A DNA stretch of 64,000 nt. It comes from Flavobacterium sp. Leaf82 (lineage in GTDB: Bacteria; Bacteroidota; Bacteroidia; Flavobacteriales; Flavobacteriaceae). The stretch is from positions 1 to 64,000 of the forward strand of contig NZ_LMMA01000035.1 of assembly GCF_001422725.1 (NCBI RefSeq), in the 5' to 3' direction. The position numbers and the translations under genes are program-made. Under the pieces are notes generated by a model that saw nothing but the letters and a program-made list of their open reading frames with translations, searched no databases and was not told the origin of the DNA. How positions within the stretch are numbered: position 1 is the first letter of the stretch; every line of letters starts with the position of its first letter. Positions 1 to 8,808 of this stretch are shown piece after piece.

Positions 1-332
1 AGATTAATTTTAATAAAGTAGTTTTTGTAATTATAACTACACTGTTATTTAATTAGGTAAATTTAAACTTCATAAATTATATAAACGTACAAAAAAACAA
101 TTGAAAACAATTACGGAAAACCATATTGCAATAAGATCTTTGTATTGTTGAAGTTTTCCTATGTTAGAAATCTATATAAACTTTCGCTTTTATTTTTTTG
201 CAACATGCTTTTACTACGGGAACGTATTGTTAGTCAAATGGTAGTAGCAATTAAATTCTTATGTTATAATTAATTACAATATTAAATCAAAAGATAATTT
301 ACAATTTAACGGGATAACAACTCCAATTATAT

Positions 333-340
333 TATGTTTG
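333..340 (+). promoter_or_regulatory. Candidate promoter -7 box for the HD/ATPase cassette
   Basis: TATGTTTG matches the Bacteroidota -7 consensus TAnnTTTG and lies 45 bases before the first gene. No convincing -33 TTTG is seen at the expected spacing. Nothing else could be made out in bases 1-385, which are AT-rich and contain no convincing reading frame. Confidence 0.35.
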
Positions 341-385
341 CTTTATGAGTAATTTTAACCAGATAAACCTTTTAGTGCAATTTTA

Positions 386-1408
386 ATGGAGTGGATTAAT
401 ACAACATTTGAAAAGGAGATGCAAAGAATTATTAGAGAACGTGGCAATGGCTTAAATCATTTGATTGTAGATTTCGAGTCTATTAGAAATGCCATGTTAA
501 CTGATAATTTTTTTTCAGAAATTAAAGGTACCGAACCTGATCTTTCAGATCATAGTGACAGACATATTCGCGATGTTTTAGATAAAGCTTACATGATCAT
601 TGGTCCCGAAGAATTCAACAAGTTTCATGAATATGAAATTTATTGTTTAGCATTGATGATTCTTTTTCATGATGTAGGCAACATTTTTGGTAGAATTGGA
701 CATGAAGCTCAAGCGAAGATAGCAGAAGTTTATAATAAATATCGACCCCATATTAATTACAGGGCGGAGAGAAGAATAATACTAAGAGGGGCAAGCGCAC
801 ATGCGGGAACTAACAAAGCGGGGAGTAAGGATACGCTTAGAGATTTAAGCAATGGGGATGAAAATATAGATTCAATCCCAATAAGATTACTTGAACTCGC
901 TGCAATTTTAAGATTCGCTGACGAATTAGCAGAGGGAAAGCAAAGGACATGTACTTTTTTAATTGACACAGGAAATTATTCTGCGGAGAGTTCGATTTAT
1001 CATCAGTATGCTGAGATTACGAGTATTGCGCCCGATCGTAACATGGGACGTATTTCTATCACTTATGATATTGATATATCTAATGAATTTGGAGAAGAAG
1101 AAAGGGAAAATTTAAAGGAATTATTAAAGTTCACTTATAGAAGAGCTTACAAGCTTGATGAAGAAAGAAGATATACTAAAAATTATTCATCCGTATTAAA
1201 AGCATTCAAATATGTGTCAATTGTATACAATTTTACAAGAGATGGAATACCTATAGATCTTGATCTTAAAAAGATTGTTTTTGAAGACCTATATCCAATT
1301 CCGGGCGAAGTGAAAGAAGATATAATAGAGTCAGCAGAAAAATTGATAGTGAAAAAAGACGATGACTACGAAATAGAAAAATTAATCTCATCATTAATCA
1401 TAAAATAA
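386..1408 (+). CDS. HD-domain phosphohydrolase-like protein (putative conflict-system effector)
   Basis: This 340-residue soluble protein carries an HD-superfamily metal-binding signature. It has an early SDHSDRH segment (His56, His60), the diagnostic His95-Asp96 in FHDVGN, a His139 in ASAHAG, and Asp179 in RFADEL. HD enzymes hydrolyse phosphomonoesters or phosphodiesters such as nucleotides and cyclic nucleotides. The pattern resembles the HD-CE type found in bacterial conflict systems, although that assignment comes from motif memory only. It is the first gene of a three-gene cassette, with the ATPase starting six bases after its stop. The C-terminal 150 residues have no motif I recognise. 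Inferred role: nucleotide- or nucleic-acid-directed effector. The HD fold is fairly certain, the substrate unknown. Confidence 0.75.
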   Translation: MEWINTTFEKEMQRIIRERGNGLNHLIVDFESIRNAMLTDNFFSEIKGTEPDLSDHSDRHIRDVLDKAYMIIGPEEFNKFHEYEIYCLALMILFHDVGNIFGRIGHEAQAKIAEVYNKYRPHINYRAERRIILRGASAHAGTNKAGSKDTLRDLSNGDENIDSIPIRLLELAAILRFADELAEGKQRTCTFLIDTGNYSAESSIYHQYAEITSIAPDRNMGRISITYDIDISNEFGEEERENLKELLKFTYRRAYKLDEERRYTKNYSSVLKAFKYVSIVYNFTRDGIPIDLDLKKIVFEDLYPIPGEVKEDIIESAEKLIVKKDDDYEIEKLISSLIIK

Positions 1409-1414
1409 TCTGCT

Positions 1415-3124
1415 ATGAAAAATCCTTTTATTTTTGATCGTCCTAATACTATGGATGTGGATGAGTTTTTACAATATTATATTAAAGATCATACCTACAC
1501 GAGATTTCTAGAATCAACAAGAAATATTATTCTCATAGGTGTGCGAGGTAGTGGTAAGACCTCGACATTAATGTATTATTCATTTCCAGTTCAAATAAAA
1601 AATTCTCAAAACGAAAACAAATTTTCTGTAATAGGAATTCATATTCCTTGTAAAAATGCTTTATTTAATAAAAAAGAATATTTATTATATTCTAAAGAAA
1701 GTAAAAAGTATATTGTTGTAGAACATTTTTTATGTATCAATATTATTACAAGTTTATGTGAAACCTTCCTGAATACATACGAATATCTGGAGATTGACAG
1801 ATCGGTAGAGTTACAGATTATTCAGAATCTTGAATTTATTTTAGACTGTGAATTTTGCGTCGGAGATAATATATTTGAAAAATTAAAACTTTACACGAGT
1901 AGAGAATCGTTGAACAGTCAAAAGAAATTGAATGGAGATGACTTCGAAAGTTTTATAAATTTTTCTTTTTCTTTTAATAATACTGTAATACCTGTACTGG
2001 AACAGTTACGAAAGATCGATAAGCTTAAAAATGCGCATTTTTCATTGTTATTTGATGACATGCAAGATTTGAGTCAAATCCATAAAGAAATAATTAATTC
2101 ATGGATTTCATATAGGGATAATAAATTGTTTTCTTTCAAAATCGCTACTGCAGATATAAAGTTATTTTTACTAACATCCGCCGGAGGAGTTATATTAGAA
2201 GGTCATGATTTTATTAAAATTGATCTTACTAAAAGCTTATACAGTAAAGATTCTGAATTTGCTAAATTTGCTAAAGAAGTTATAAATAATAGATTAAAAA
2301 TTTCAGGTATAAATGTTTCAGTTGATAAATTTCTTCCAATTAGTGCAAAATTTGAAGAAAATTTAATTAAAGGGAAAGAACTAGCATCTGTACAAGCAAA
2401 AATTAAATATCCGAACCCTACTGGTACACAGGTTGCAGATTATGTTACTAAGTATGGAAGAGCTATCTCTTTTAGAAGAAATGCAGGAGAAAACCTGCCT
2501 CAATATTCTGGAATAGATACAATTATTGACATTTCTACAGGCGTAATTAGAAATTTGTTAAGTCCGTTATACTATATGTTTGAGAAAGAGATTTCCAACA
2601 GTGTAGACCAAAATGTAAAGCTGATTAGAAGTTCTACACAGGCAGATATAATAAAGAAAACAAGTGAAGGATTTTGGCAAAAACTTAAAAGTATAGATTC
2701 TGAAATTGATAATTGCTCAACGGAACTTGCAAATGCTATTAATAACCTTTTTGACAATTTAATCTCTTATTTAAAAAAACGTCTTAAGGACGAAACTATT
2801 TCTGAACCAAGGGCTTTAAATTTTGTTATTACTAATAGCAATGAGGAACTTGATGAAGAAGTAAAAAGAATATTAGAGGTGTGTCTCCGAAGTACATTGT
2901 TATATAGAAGATTAGCTAATAATAAATCTACGGGCAATAAGCAGTATCTGTATGTGCCAAATAGACTATTACTTCCTACTCATGGATTAGATCCCCACGG
3001 GCAGTATTCATATTTTTCAATAACTGCTTCAGACTTTCTGGCTGCTGCCTATAAAAACAAACCAATTCCTTTCTTCAACGAAGATCCTAATGAATCTCCA
3101 GATCAATTAATTCTTGACTTATGA
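1415..3124 (+). CDS. P-loop ATPase of the HD/ATPase cassette (ORC/CDC6- or STAND-like)
   Basis: This 569-residue protein has a clear Walker A at residues 42-50 (GVRGSGKTS), preceded by a hydrophobic strand, and a Walker B at 211-217 (LLFDDMQ). The short N-terminal lead and late Walker B suit an AAA+ ATPase of the ORC/CDC6 or STAND kind, which in defence systems act as sensors or switches. The C-terminal half (about 350-569) is alpha-rich and unassigned. It follows the HD gene by six bases and overlaps the next gene by four, so the three are almost certainly co-transcribed. Its low GC matches its neighbours and differs from the element's core genes, which suggests separately acquired cargo. 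ATPase activity is likely; the trigger is unknown. Confidence 0.75.
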   Translation: MKNPFIFDRPNTMDVDEFLQYYIKDHTYTRFLESTRNIILIGVRGSGKTSTLMYYSFPVQIKNSQNENKFSVIGIHIPCKNALFNKKEYLLYSKESKKYIVVEHFLCINIITSLCETFLNTYEYLEIDRSVELQIIQNLEFILDCEFCVGDNIFEKLKLYTSRESLNSQKKLNGDDFESFINFSFSFNNTVIPVLEQLRKIDKLKNAHFSLLFDDMQDLSQIHKEIINSWISYRDNKLFSFKIATADIKLFLLTSAGGVILEGHDFIKIDLTKSLYSKDSEFAKFAKEVINNRLKISGINVSVDKFLPISAKFEENLIKGKELASVQAKIKYPNPTGTQVADYVTKYGRAISFRRNAGENLPQYSGIDTIIDISTGVIRNLLSPLYYMFEKEISNSVDQNVKLIRSSTQADIIKKTSEGFWQKLKSIDSEIDNCSTELANAINNLFDNLISYLKKRLKDETISEPRALNFVITNSNEELDEEVKRILEVCLRSTLLYRRLANNKSTGNKQYLYVPNRLLLPTHGLDPHGQYSYFSITASDFLAAAYKNKPIPFFNEDPNESPDQLILDL

Positions 3125-4014
3125 CAATAAATAAAACTTTAATTACCGTATTAGGATGGGAAGAGAGATATTTCAGTAGTAATGTCACTATTTTGGAAAA
3201 TTATAATATTGATAAAATCATCTTAATATGCTTTCAGGACTATTTTTCAATGAAAGATATGCAGGTGAATTACGATAAAACTATTTCGTTGGCAACAGAT
3301 AGAGATATTGAATTAAAAAGTATTGATTTGCAATACGGGGATTCTATTAATAATTGGACTATATTAGAAACTTTCTTTATTCCCACCGATGAAAATTATC
3401 TTCTGAATATTACTACCATCCCAAGAGACACGATCTGGACTTTATTTTTCTTTTTAAAGCGAACATCTTCCTATATTTCCTATGCTTATTTCAAGCCTTT
3501 GAAATATAGCGATACATGGCTTACAAGGAATCACAAGAATCCAAGACTGCTTTTTAAACATTCTGGTCTTATTGATCTTCATAAGGATTTGGCTTTATTT
3601 ATAATTAGTGGTTTTGATCTTTCCAGATTGGATCAAATAATAGCATTTTATGAACCTCATAAAGTTTTGATATTTGCCCAAATGGGAGCTCAATTTGAAA
3701 ATTTACAGCGTAATAATAATTTTAATGATTATATACAAAATCATGGTGGCGATATCGAAATTCTATCTATTGATAGCTATAATGTGGAAAGTTCAAGTGA
3801 ACTCCTGACATTTAAGTATAATGAATTGAAAGATAAATATAATGTTGTCATAGATTCTCAAGGACCTAAAATTTCATCCCTAAGTGTTTATAATGCTTAT
3901 ATGTCATCTGATGGCGCAATTGCATTGGCTTACGTACCAGTTAAGGATTTTCACAGCGAATATAGTTCAGGTATTGATAATGATTTAATTGCGGGAGATT
4001 TTTATATAAAATAG
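3121..4014 (+). CDS. Two-lobed Rossmann-like (CARF-like?) protein of unknown function
   Basis: The protein has 297 residues and I recognise no named family. It appears to be an internal duplication. The first half runs VLGWEERYF, ELKSIDL, NITTIPRDT, SYAYFKP; the second half repeats the order as ISGFDLSRL, EILSIDS, VIDSQGPKISS, ALAYVPV. Each half reads as alternating strands and helices, with a glycine-rich first strand and a polar turn before a helix. This recalls nucleotide-binding CARF/Rossmann sensors, where a strand is followed by a GTK-like turn. The gene starts inside the ATPase stop (ATGA overlap) and closes the cassette. Inferred role: ligand sensor or partner for the HD enzyme. The fold is a hypothesis; the duplication is visible in the sequence. 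Confidence 0.55.
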   Translation: MTINKTLITVLGWEERYFSSNVTILENYNIDKIILICFQDYFSMKDMQVNYDKTISLATDRDIELKSIDLQYGDSINNWTILETFFIPTDENYLLNITTIPRDTIWTLFFFLKRTSSYISYAYFKPLKYSDTWLTRNHKNPRLLFKHSGLIDLHKDLALFIISGFDLSRLDQIIAFYEPHKVLIFAQMGAQFENLQRNNNFNDYIQNHGGDIEILSIDSYNVESSSELLTFKYNELKDKYNVVIDSQGPKISSLSVYNAYMSSDGAIALAYVPVKDFHSEYSSGIDNDLIAGDFYIK

Positions 4015-4165
4015 ATTACTATTTACAAAAGTTTTGGTAATATGGGATCGTAGGGGATTCATTATATTTTTTTAGAATTTATTTAATTTTCCAAAAAAAA
4101 AGGTTTGTAATAATTTGGATAAGTCTCCATCAATGAATAAGTATTAACTAATTTAAAATAAAAAT

Positions 4166-4564
4166 ATGCCAACCACAGGAAACTCTTATATTGCAACTTT
4201 GAAGAATACTCATTTTAGATGGGGGCTTTTGAGATATACTTCGTCAAGACCAAAAATTAGAAACGAAGGTTTTATTCCAATACCTATCAAGTATGCTAAG
4301 TTATTTAATATTACAAATAAGGACGGGTTACGTTTAGGTCACAGCAATATCTATAAATTTAGTACTAACGATGGCTTTTTAAAAGATCTAGAGTTAAAAG
4401 CATCAGGTAGTTCAAAAAGAGGCGATATATATGCTAAAAACTTGCACGGGAATGGAAACCTAAAGCTACTTGGTACTTGGTTTGTGCATATTAAGGCGCA
4501 AGTTGGTATGCAAATTAATGTTGAATTTATAAGTCCCACAGAAATTCTCTTGACTAAATTATAA
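4166..4564 (+). CDS. Small B3-like protein beside the restriction-modification genes
   Basis: A 132-residue protein with no catalytic motif I can identify. The segment EGFIPIPIKYAKLF followed by KRGDIYAKNLHGNGNL and a closing beta-rich SPTEILLTKL resembles the B3/EcoRII-type DNA-binding barrel. A similar IYIPIP strand occurs in the C-terminal domain of the endonuclease encoded two genes downstream. It lies 53 bases before the methyltransferase and reads in the same direction, so it is probably part of the RM unit, for example as a specificity or control factor. The fold assignment is inference; the neighbourhood is what the sequence shows. Confidence 0.45.
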   Translation: MPTTGNSYIATLKNTHFRWGLLRYTSSRPKIRNEGFIPIPIKYAKLFNITNKDGLRLGHSNIYKFSTNDGFLKDLELKASGSSKRGDIYAKNLHGNGNLKLLGTWFVHIKAQVGMQINVEFISPTEILLTKL

Positions 4565-4617
4565 TTCTATTTTTCGATTTTTTATTTATAAATTGCACCT
4601 TTAATTAAGAGAAAACG

Positions 4618-5838
4618 ATGATGGTAGCAGAAAAAATAAGTATTGAAGAATTTGATACTAAAAATTATCCAACAAAATTAGTCGAACCTTTTGACCAAGC
4701 TCTAATAACACACTATTTGCATAATTATAGAAATGGGATTGCTGGACACTATAAGAAAGATGCAGTAAAAGTTTTAAATAATTTTGTTAAATATAAACAG
4801 TCTACAGAAAACGTTAATTTAGTGACAGAAGATGCTTTGCAACAGTTGCTGTCTGAAGTTGAAAATGTACCATTTCCAACACCCGAAAAATATACTTTTA
4901 AGTTTATCGATCTTTTTGCAGGAATCGGAGGGTTTAGGTTAGCAATGCAAAATGTCGGAGGAAAATGTGTTTTTACTAGTGAATGGGAGTTAAGTGCTCA
5001 GAAGACTTATAGAAAGAATTTTGGAGAAGTTCCTTTTGGGGATATAACAAATCAACTAGTTAAGGATTATATACCACAGGAATTTGATATTTTATGTGCG
5101 GGTTTTCCTTGTCAAGCTTTTTCCATAGCAGGAAATCAGAAAGGTTTTGCTGACACAAGAGGAACATTATTTTTTGATATTGAGCAAATTGTGCTCAAAC
5201 ATAAGCCAAAAGTAGTTTTTTTAGAAAATGTTAAGAATCTAGTTTCTCACGATAAGGGAAATACCTTTAAAACTATTATCGACGTTCTGGAGCAAAAACT
5301 AGGTTACAAAGTTTTTACAAAGATCTTAAATTCAATGACCCATGCAAATGTTCCTCAAAATCGTGAAAGGATTTTTATAGTGGCTTTTGATCCTCATCAG
5401 GTAAAAAACTTTGAGAATTTTAAATTTCCAGAAGAAATTAAATTAACAAAAACAATTCACGATATTCTTGAAAAAGGAAAACAAGCAGATAATTTATATT
5501 ATAACAAGGATCACCGTTATTTTCCGGAACTTGAAAAAGCAATGATTTCAAAAGACACAGTATATCAATGGCGTAGAGTCTATGCAAGGGAAAACAAAAG
5601 TAATGTTTGCCCAACTCTGACTGCAAATATGGGTACAGGAGGGCATAATGTTCCACTTATAAAAGACGATTTTGGAATTAGAAAACTAACTCCAAAGGAA
5701 TGTTTCTTATTTCAAGGTTATCCCGAAACTTATATATTGCCGAACTTGGCAAATAGCAAATTGTATATGCAAGCAGGTAATTCTGTAACTACAACTTTGA
5801 TTGAGAGAATTAGTAGGGAAATTTTAAGCGTTTTATGA
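4618..5838 (+). CDS. DNA (cytosine-5-)-methyltransferase, type II RM
   Basis: A 406-residue C5-methyltransferase with all key motifs. Motif I is FIDLFAGIGGFRL (about 96-108), the catalytic Cys165 sits in GFPCQAFS, and motif VI is FLENVKN (about 201-207). Motif VIII is QNRERIF (247-253), followed by CPTLTANMGTGG for motif IX and MQAGNSV for motif X. It transfers a methyl group from S-adenosylmethionine to cytosine C5 within the recognition site. An extra 90-residue N-terminal region precedes motif I. The stop overlaps the start of the endonuclease gene (ATGA), giving a coupled M-R pair, and a Vsr gene lies nearby. The start at 4618 is a double ATG; the second could be used. The recognition sequence cannot be read from the protein. 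Confidence 0.93.
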   Translation: MMVAEKISIEEFDTKNYPTKLVEPFDQALITHYLHNYRNGIAGHYKKDAVKVLNNFVKYKQSTENVNLVTEDALQQLLSEVENVPFPTPEKYTFKFIDLFAGIGGFRLAMQNVGGKCVFTSEWELSAQKTYRKNFGEVPFGDITNQLVKDYIPQEFDILCAGFPCQAFSIAGNQKGFADTRGTLFFDIEQIVLKHKPKVVFLENVKNLVSHDKGNTFKTIIDVLEQKLGYKVFTKILNSMTHANVPQNRERIFIVAFDPHQVKNFENFKFPEEIKLTKTIHDILEKGKQADNLYYNKDHRYFPELEKAMISKDTVYQWRRVYARENKSNVCPTLTANMGTGGHNVPLIKDDFGIRKLTPKECFLFQGYPETYILPNLANSKLYMQAGNSVTTTLIERISREILSVL

Positions 5839-6965
5839 AGTCGTTCGCAGAAATAGATACACAACAAAATGGAAACTATTTAAAGTTGCTTTCTGCTGTT
5901 TCAAAACTTTCTGGATTGTTTAGTGAAAGTGCTGTGCCTTTTATAAATTATCGTGTTGCTGAAAATATTTTTTGCAGAAGCTTTCAAGCTGGAAATCTCT
6001 CTCGTTCAGATACGGCTTTTGATGCGAATTATAATTCTGTCGGGATTGGATTAAAAACGTTTGTTTGCAATGGTAATTCAAGCACAGAAAAGGTTGCAGA
6101 ATTTAATTCATTATCAAGAACTTTAAAAGATTTTAAAGGAAAAGATCTTGCTTTGAAACTTGGAGAATTTAGAAATGATAGAATAGATCTAGCAAATCGT
6201 ATTTATAATATTGAAAGTTCATTATATCATATTGTTGCTCGAAAAGAAAAAGAATTATTGTTGTACGAGACAGATTACAATGCAATAGATATTGCTAATA
6301 TTCATTCCATTAAAGAAAATAAAGCTGGTTTACAATTCGAAGATGGAATAAATTTATATTCTTTCAATTATTCTAAAAGTACGCTTTATAGAAAGTTTAT
6401 AATTCCTCAAAATGTATTCCGGTTACAAGTTGATATCATTGAAGATCCTTACTCATTGTTACTTGAGTTATTTGAAGAGAATAAAGATTTAAAATCTGCA
6501 ACTGACAGACTTGTAAAGGGTGAAAATTATGTGATTTTACCACTTTACGGCATAAATAAAGGAGAAAGATTTATTTTTGAAAGAAGTGGTCTAAATCAAT
6601 GGAATGCCAATGGACGGAAGAGAGATTTTGGAGAAATTTACATACCAATACCTGCGGAATTACACCAAAAGTATCCAAATTTTTTCCCAAAACGTGACCA
6701 TGAATTTAGTTTGCAAATTCCGACTGGTGAAATTTTTAATGCAAAAGTTTGTCAAGAAAATTCAAAAGCTTTAATGACAAATCCTAATAAAGCGTTGTCA
6801 GATTGGTTACTGCGTAGAGTTTTGGAACTAAAAGAAGGTGAGTTGGCAACAATAGAAAAGCTTGATGCATTAGGTTTTGATAGTGTCATAATTACAAAAG
6901 ACGAAAATGATAATTTCAAGATAGATATAATGAAAACAAATTCGTATTCTGAATTTAGGATTTAA
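5835..6965 (+). CDS. Type II restriction endonuclease with NgoFVII-type C-terminal B3-like domain
   Basis: A 376-residue protein coupled to the methyltransferase by a four-base overlap. Residues about 251-365 (SGLNQWNANGRKRD, then EIYIPIP, FFPKRDHEF, AKVCQENSKALM, LKEGEL) match the C-terminal DNA-recognition domain of NgoFVII/BfiI-like enzymes, a B3-like barrel. The N-terminal part contains FINYRVAENIF, LSRSDTAFDA and VGIGLKTF, which look like the conserved core of a nuclease domain; the lysine in GLKTF may be catalytic, but I cannot assign the fold. It should cut DNA at the site protected by its partner. The gene pair plus Vsr makes an RM function highly likely. Confidence 0.8.
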   Translation: MKSFAEIDTQQNGNYLKLLSAVSKLSGLFSESAVPFINYRVAENIFCRSFQAGNLSRSDTAFDANYNSVGIGLKTFVCNGNSSTEKVAEFNSLSRTLKDFKGKDLALKLGEFRNDRIDLANRIYNIESSLYHIVARKEKELLLYETDYNAIDIANIHSIKENKAGLQFEDGINLYSFNYSKSTLYRKFIIPQNVFRLQVDIIEDPYSLLLELFEENKDLKSATDRLVKGENYVILPLYGINKGERFIFERSGLNQWNANGRKRDFGEIYIPIPAELHQKYPNFFPKRDHEFSLQIPTGEIFNAKVCQENSKALMTNPNKALSDWLLRRVLELKEGELATIEKLDALGFDSVIITKDENDNFKIDIMKTNSYSEFRI

Positions 6966-7119
6966 ACGTTTTTGTTAGTTTCAAGGATGATGATTATACA
7001 TTATTAATTTATTAGAGAATCTACAGATCATTTTCAAATTATATAAAGATTTTTTTCTTTCATCTTTTCAAATGGCTGAATGTTAGCTTTGAATAAATGC
7101 CTTTGGGGTGTTCAATATA

Positions 7120-7150
7120 TTGCACATGTCAATTTTTATAATTAAATTTG
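7120..7150 (+). promoter_or_regulatory. Promoter for the 7194-8141 gene group
   Basis: TTG at 7120-7122 and TAAATTTG at 7143-7150, with 20 bases between, match the Bacteroidota -33/-7 promoter (TTTG and TAnnTTTG). It lies about 45 bases before the first start codon. The 228-base gap 6966-7193 holds nothing else that I can identify. Confidence 0.5.
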
Positions 7151-7193
7151 TAGGGTATAATATAAGAATAATTAAACATAAAAATCAGACTCT

Positions 7194-7598
7194 ATGAAAC
7201 CAAGTAAGGAAGGACAGATTGTGAAATTTCATACTCCGTTAGATCATGAAGATCCTAGCCAGTTATATGTGGTTTTGGAGATTATTGAAGATGGTGAAAG
7301 ATCTAGAGCAAAAGTTCAGGCGCTTAATACAGGACTGAAGTTTGCTCCCGTGAATATGATAAAATTAATAGATTTGGAAGTAACTCAAGTGGATAATAGT
7401 GATTTGATAGGGCATAAAGTAACCATAAATAAAGCGGACTATTCACAAATCCAAGGAAGAGTAATTAAAGTCAGTGAACAAAAAGCAGAATTAAGCCTAT
7501 CCGTTGTGGAAAGAGGTGTAGAAACAAATGTTTTGGTTACCGTTATTGATAATAATGGCATTGAACACATTGGAACGTTATTTATTGATCAGGAATAA
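7194..7598 (+). CDS. Hypothetical beta-rich protein
   Basis: A 134-residue acidic, soluble protein of no family I can name. The opening (residues 4-14 EGQIVKFHTPL, then QLYVVLEII) and a second block (SDLIGHKVTINKADY, GRVIKVSE) look like two small beta-barrel modules of the kind seen in DNA- or RNA-associated accessory proteins. It is followed after 28 bases by another small gene and then an XRE regulator, forming a probable operon. Its role in the RM/Vsr island is unknown. Confidence 0.6.
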   Translation: MKPSKEGQIVKFHTPLDHEDPSQLYVVLEIIEDGERSRAKVQALNTGLKFAPVNMIKLIDLEVTQVDNSDLIGHKVTINKADYSQIQGRVIKVSEQKAELSLSVVERGVETNVLVTVIDNNGIEHIGTLFIDQE

Positions 7599-7626
7599 AT
7601 ATTAATTATCAATTTAAACTTTCAAC

Positions 7627-7866
7627 ATGAGAAAAATGATAAATGAAGACAAATTGAAACATCCATACTACAAGCTCATGGAATTACGCGGTGATGCATT
7701 AGAAGCTGAATTAAATTCTTGGTCTAGGTTAGATTTGGTAGAATGGCTTTGTTGGAATGATCGCAATGGTGTATATAAGGATGAAGATTCCCTAAGAGAA
7801 TTTGGTAATATTGTTAGCAGAGTGGAGGCTATTGAAATCATATCAAGACAAATTATAGAAGCATGA
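7627..7866 (+). CDS. Small hypothetical protein
   Basis: A 79-residue, helix-rich acidic protein with aromatic residues in LVEWLCWNDRNGVY. No known motif is visible. It overlaps the start of the XRE regulator by four bases and follows the beta-rich gene, so the three are probably translated from one message. It may be a partner of the regulator, but nothing in the sequence shows this directly. Confidence 0.6.
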   Translation: MRKMINEDKLKHPYYKLMELRGDALEAELNSWSRLDLVEWLCWNDRNGVYKDEDSLREFGNIVSRVEAIEIISRQIIEA

Positions 7867-8141
7867 TTATGATGAATGATAAAAGTACTGAGGTTATTAA
7901 TCCTAAGTTTAAAATTCATGTCCATGATTGTCGCTCAACAATAGGTGATGAGATTAGAAAGATTCGTGAAAAAAAAGGATATAGTCAGGAGCATTTAGCC
8001 CACATGATGAAAATAAGCAGGACTACTATCTCTAAAATTGAAAATGGTAAGTTTAATTTCAGTATAGATTATCTTTCAAAATTTTCATGGTTTTTGGATT
8101 TCAACATAACAATATCGCCATTTAATGATGAGAGTTATTGA
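7863..8141 (+). CDS. XRE-family helix-turn-helix regulator
   Basis: A 92-residue protein with a typical HTH_3 domain at about residues 28-80: IRKIREKKGYSQEHLAHMM, then ISRTTISKIENGK. Proteins of this size act as dimeric repressors or as control (C) proteins of RM systems. The gene overlaps its upstream neighbour (ATGATTATGATG), so ATGs at 7869 and 7872 are possible alternative starts. It converges on vsr. A role in controlling the RM genes or the small-gene operon is inferred from position. Confidence 0.8.
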   Translation: MIMMNDKSTEVINPKFKIHVHDCRSTIGDEIRKIREKKGYSQEHLAHMMKISRTTISKIENGKFNFSIDYLSKFSWFLDFNITISPFNDESY

Positions 8142-8179
8142 TAACATTTAGTTTAAATTTATTTGTTAAACCTAATTTA

Positions 8180-8608
8180 TTATAGCTTTTCATTTTTAGA
8201 ATCTATTATTGCCTTTTCAATTATTAATATGCAATCTTGCAAATTTTTTTTTACAAAATTACTCCAAAATCTAATTACTTTCCATCCGTTTTCAATAAGA
8301 TATTGATTGACTTTTTTGTCCCTTGATATATTACGTTCAATTTTGGGAATCCAATATTCCAGATTAGACTTTATTTGATATTTTTTTTCCTCCCAATTAA
8401 ACCCATGAAAGAACTCGCCATCAACAAATATTGCTATCTTATATTTTGTGAAAGTCAAGTCAGGTTTTCCGTAAATTGACCTATTGTTTTTTCTATAGCG
8501 ATAGCCCTCATGCCACAAAGCTTTGGCAAGAAGGATCTCTTCCTTAGTATTCTTGCTTTTGATAGCTCGCATAATTTTACTTCTTACCTCTTTAGAGAAC
8601 TTGTCCAT
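8180..8608 (-). CDS. vsr: Very short patch repair endonuclease (Vsr)
   Basis: A 142-residue protein of normal Vsr length. Family signatures are SKIMRAIKSKNTKEE near the N terminus, ALWHEGYRYRKN, and GKPDLTFTKYKIAIFVDGEFFHG carrying the catalytic aspartate. Vsr nicks next to the T of T:G mismatches that arise when 5-methylcytosine deaminates, and so accompanies C5-methyltransferases such as the one at 4618. The usual motif is FVDGCFWHGC; here Cys and Trp are replaced (GEFFHG), and the zinc-binding Cys is missing. It converges with the XRE gene; the gap of 38 bases has no clear terminator. Confidence 0.9.
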   Translation of the reverse strand: MDKFSKEVRSKIMRAIKSKNTKEEILLAKALWHEGYRYRKNNRSIYGKPDLTFTKYKIAIFVDGEFFHGFNWEEKKYQIKSNLEYWIPKIERNISRDKKVNQYLIENGWKVIRFWSNFVKKNLQDCILIIEKAIIDSKNEKL

Positions 8609-8808
8609 TTGAAAGATTTTAAAAACATACTAAATTTACGATTTAGACTTATAAACTCCAATTAAAAGAAGTACATATTGAGAAGGTTTTTCTATAATAT
8701 GATTTTAATAGAAATTTTTGTTCTTTCCGTTTATAAGACTAGAATTAACATAGATAGGTCTGGTTGCTTGTAATATTTATGTAATAAAATGATTTAAGAT
8801 TGAAAATG

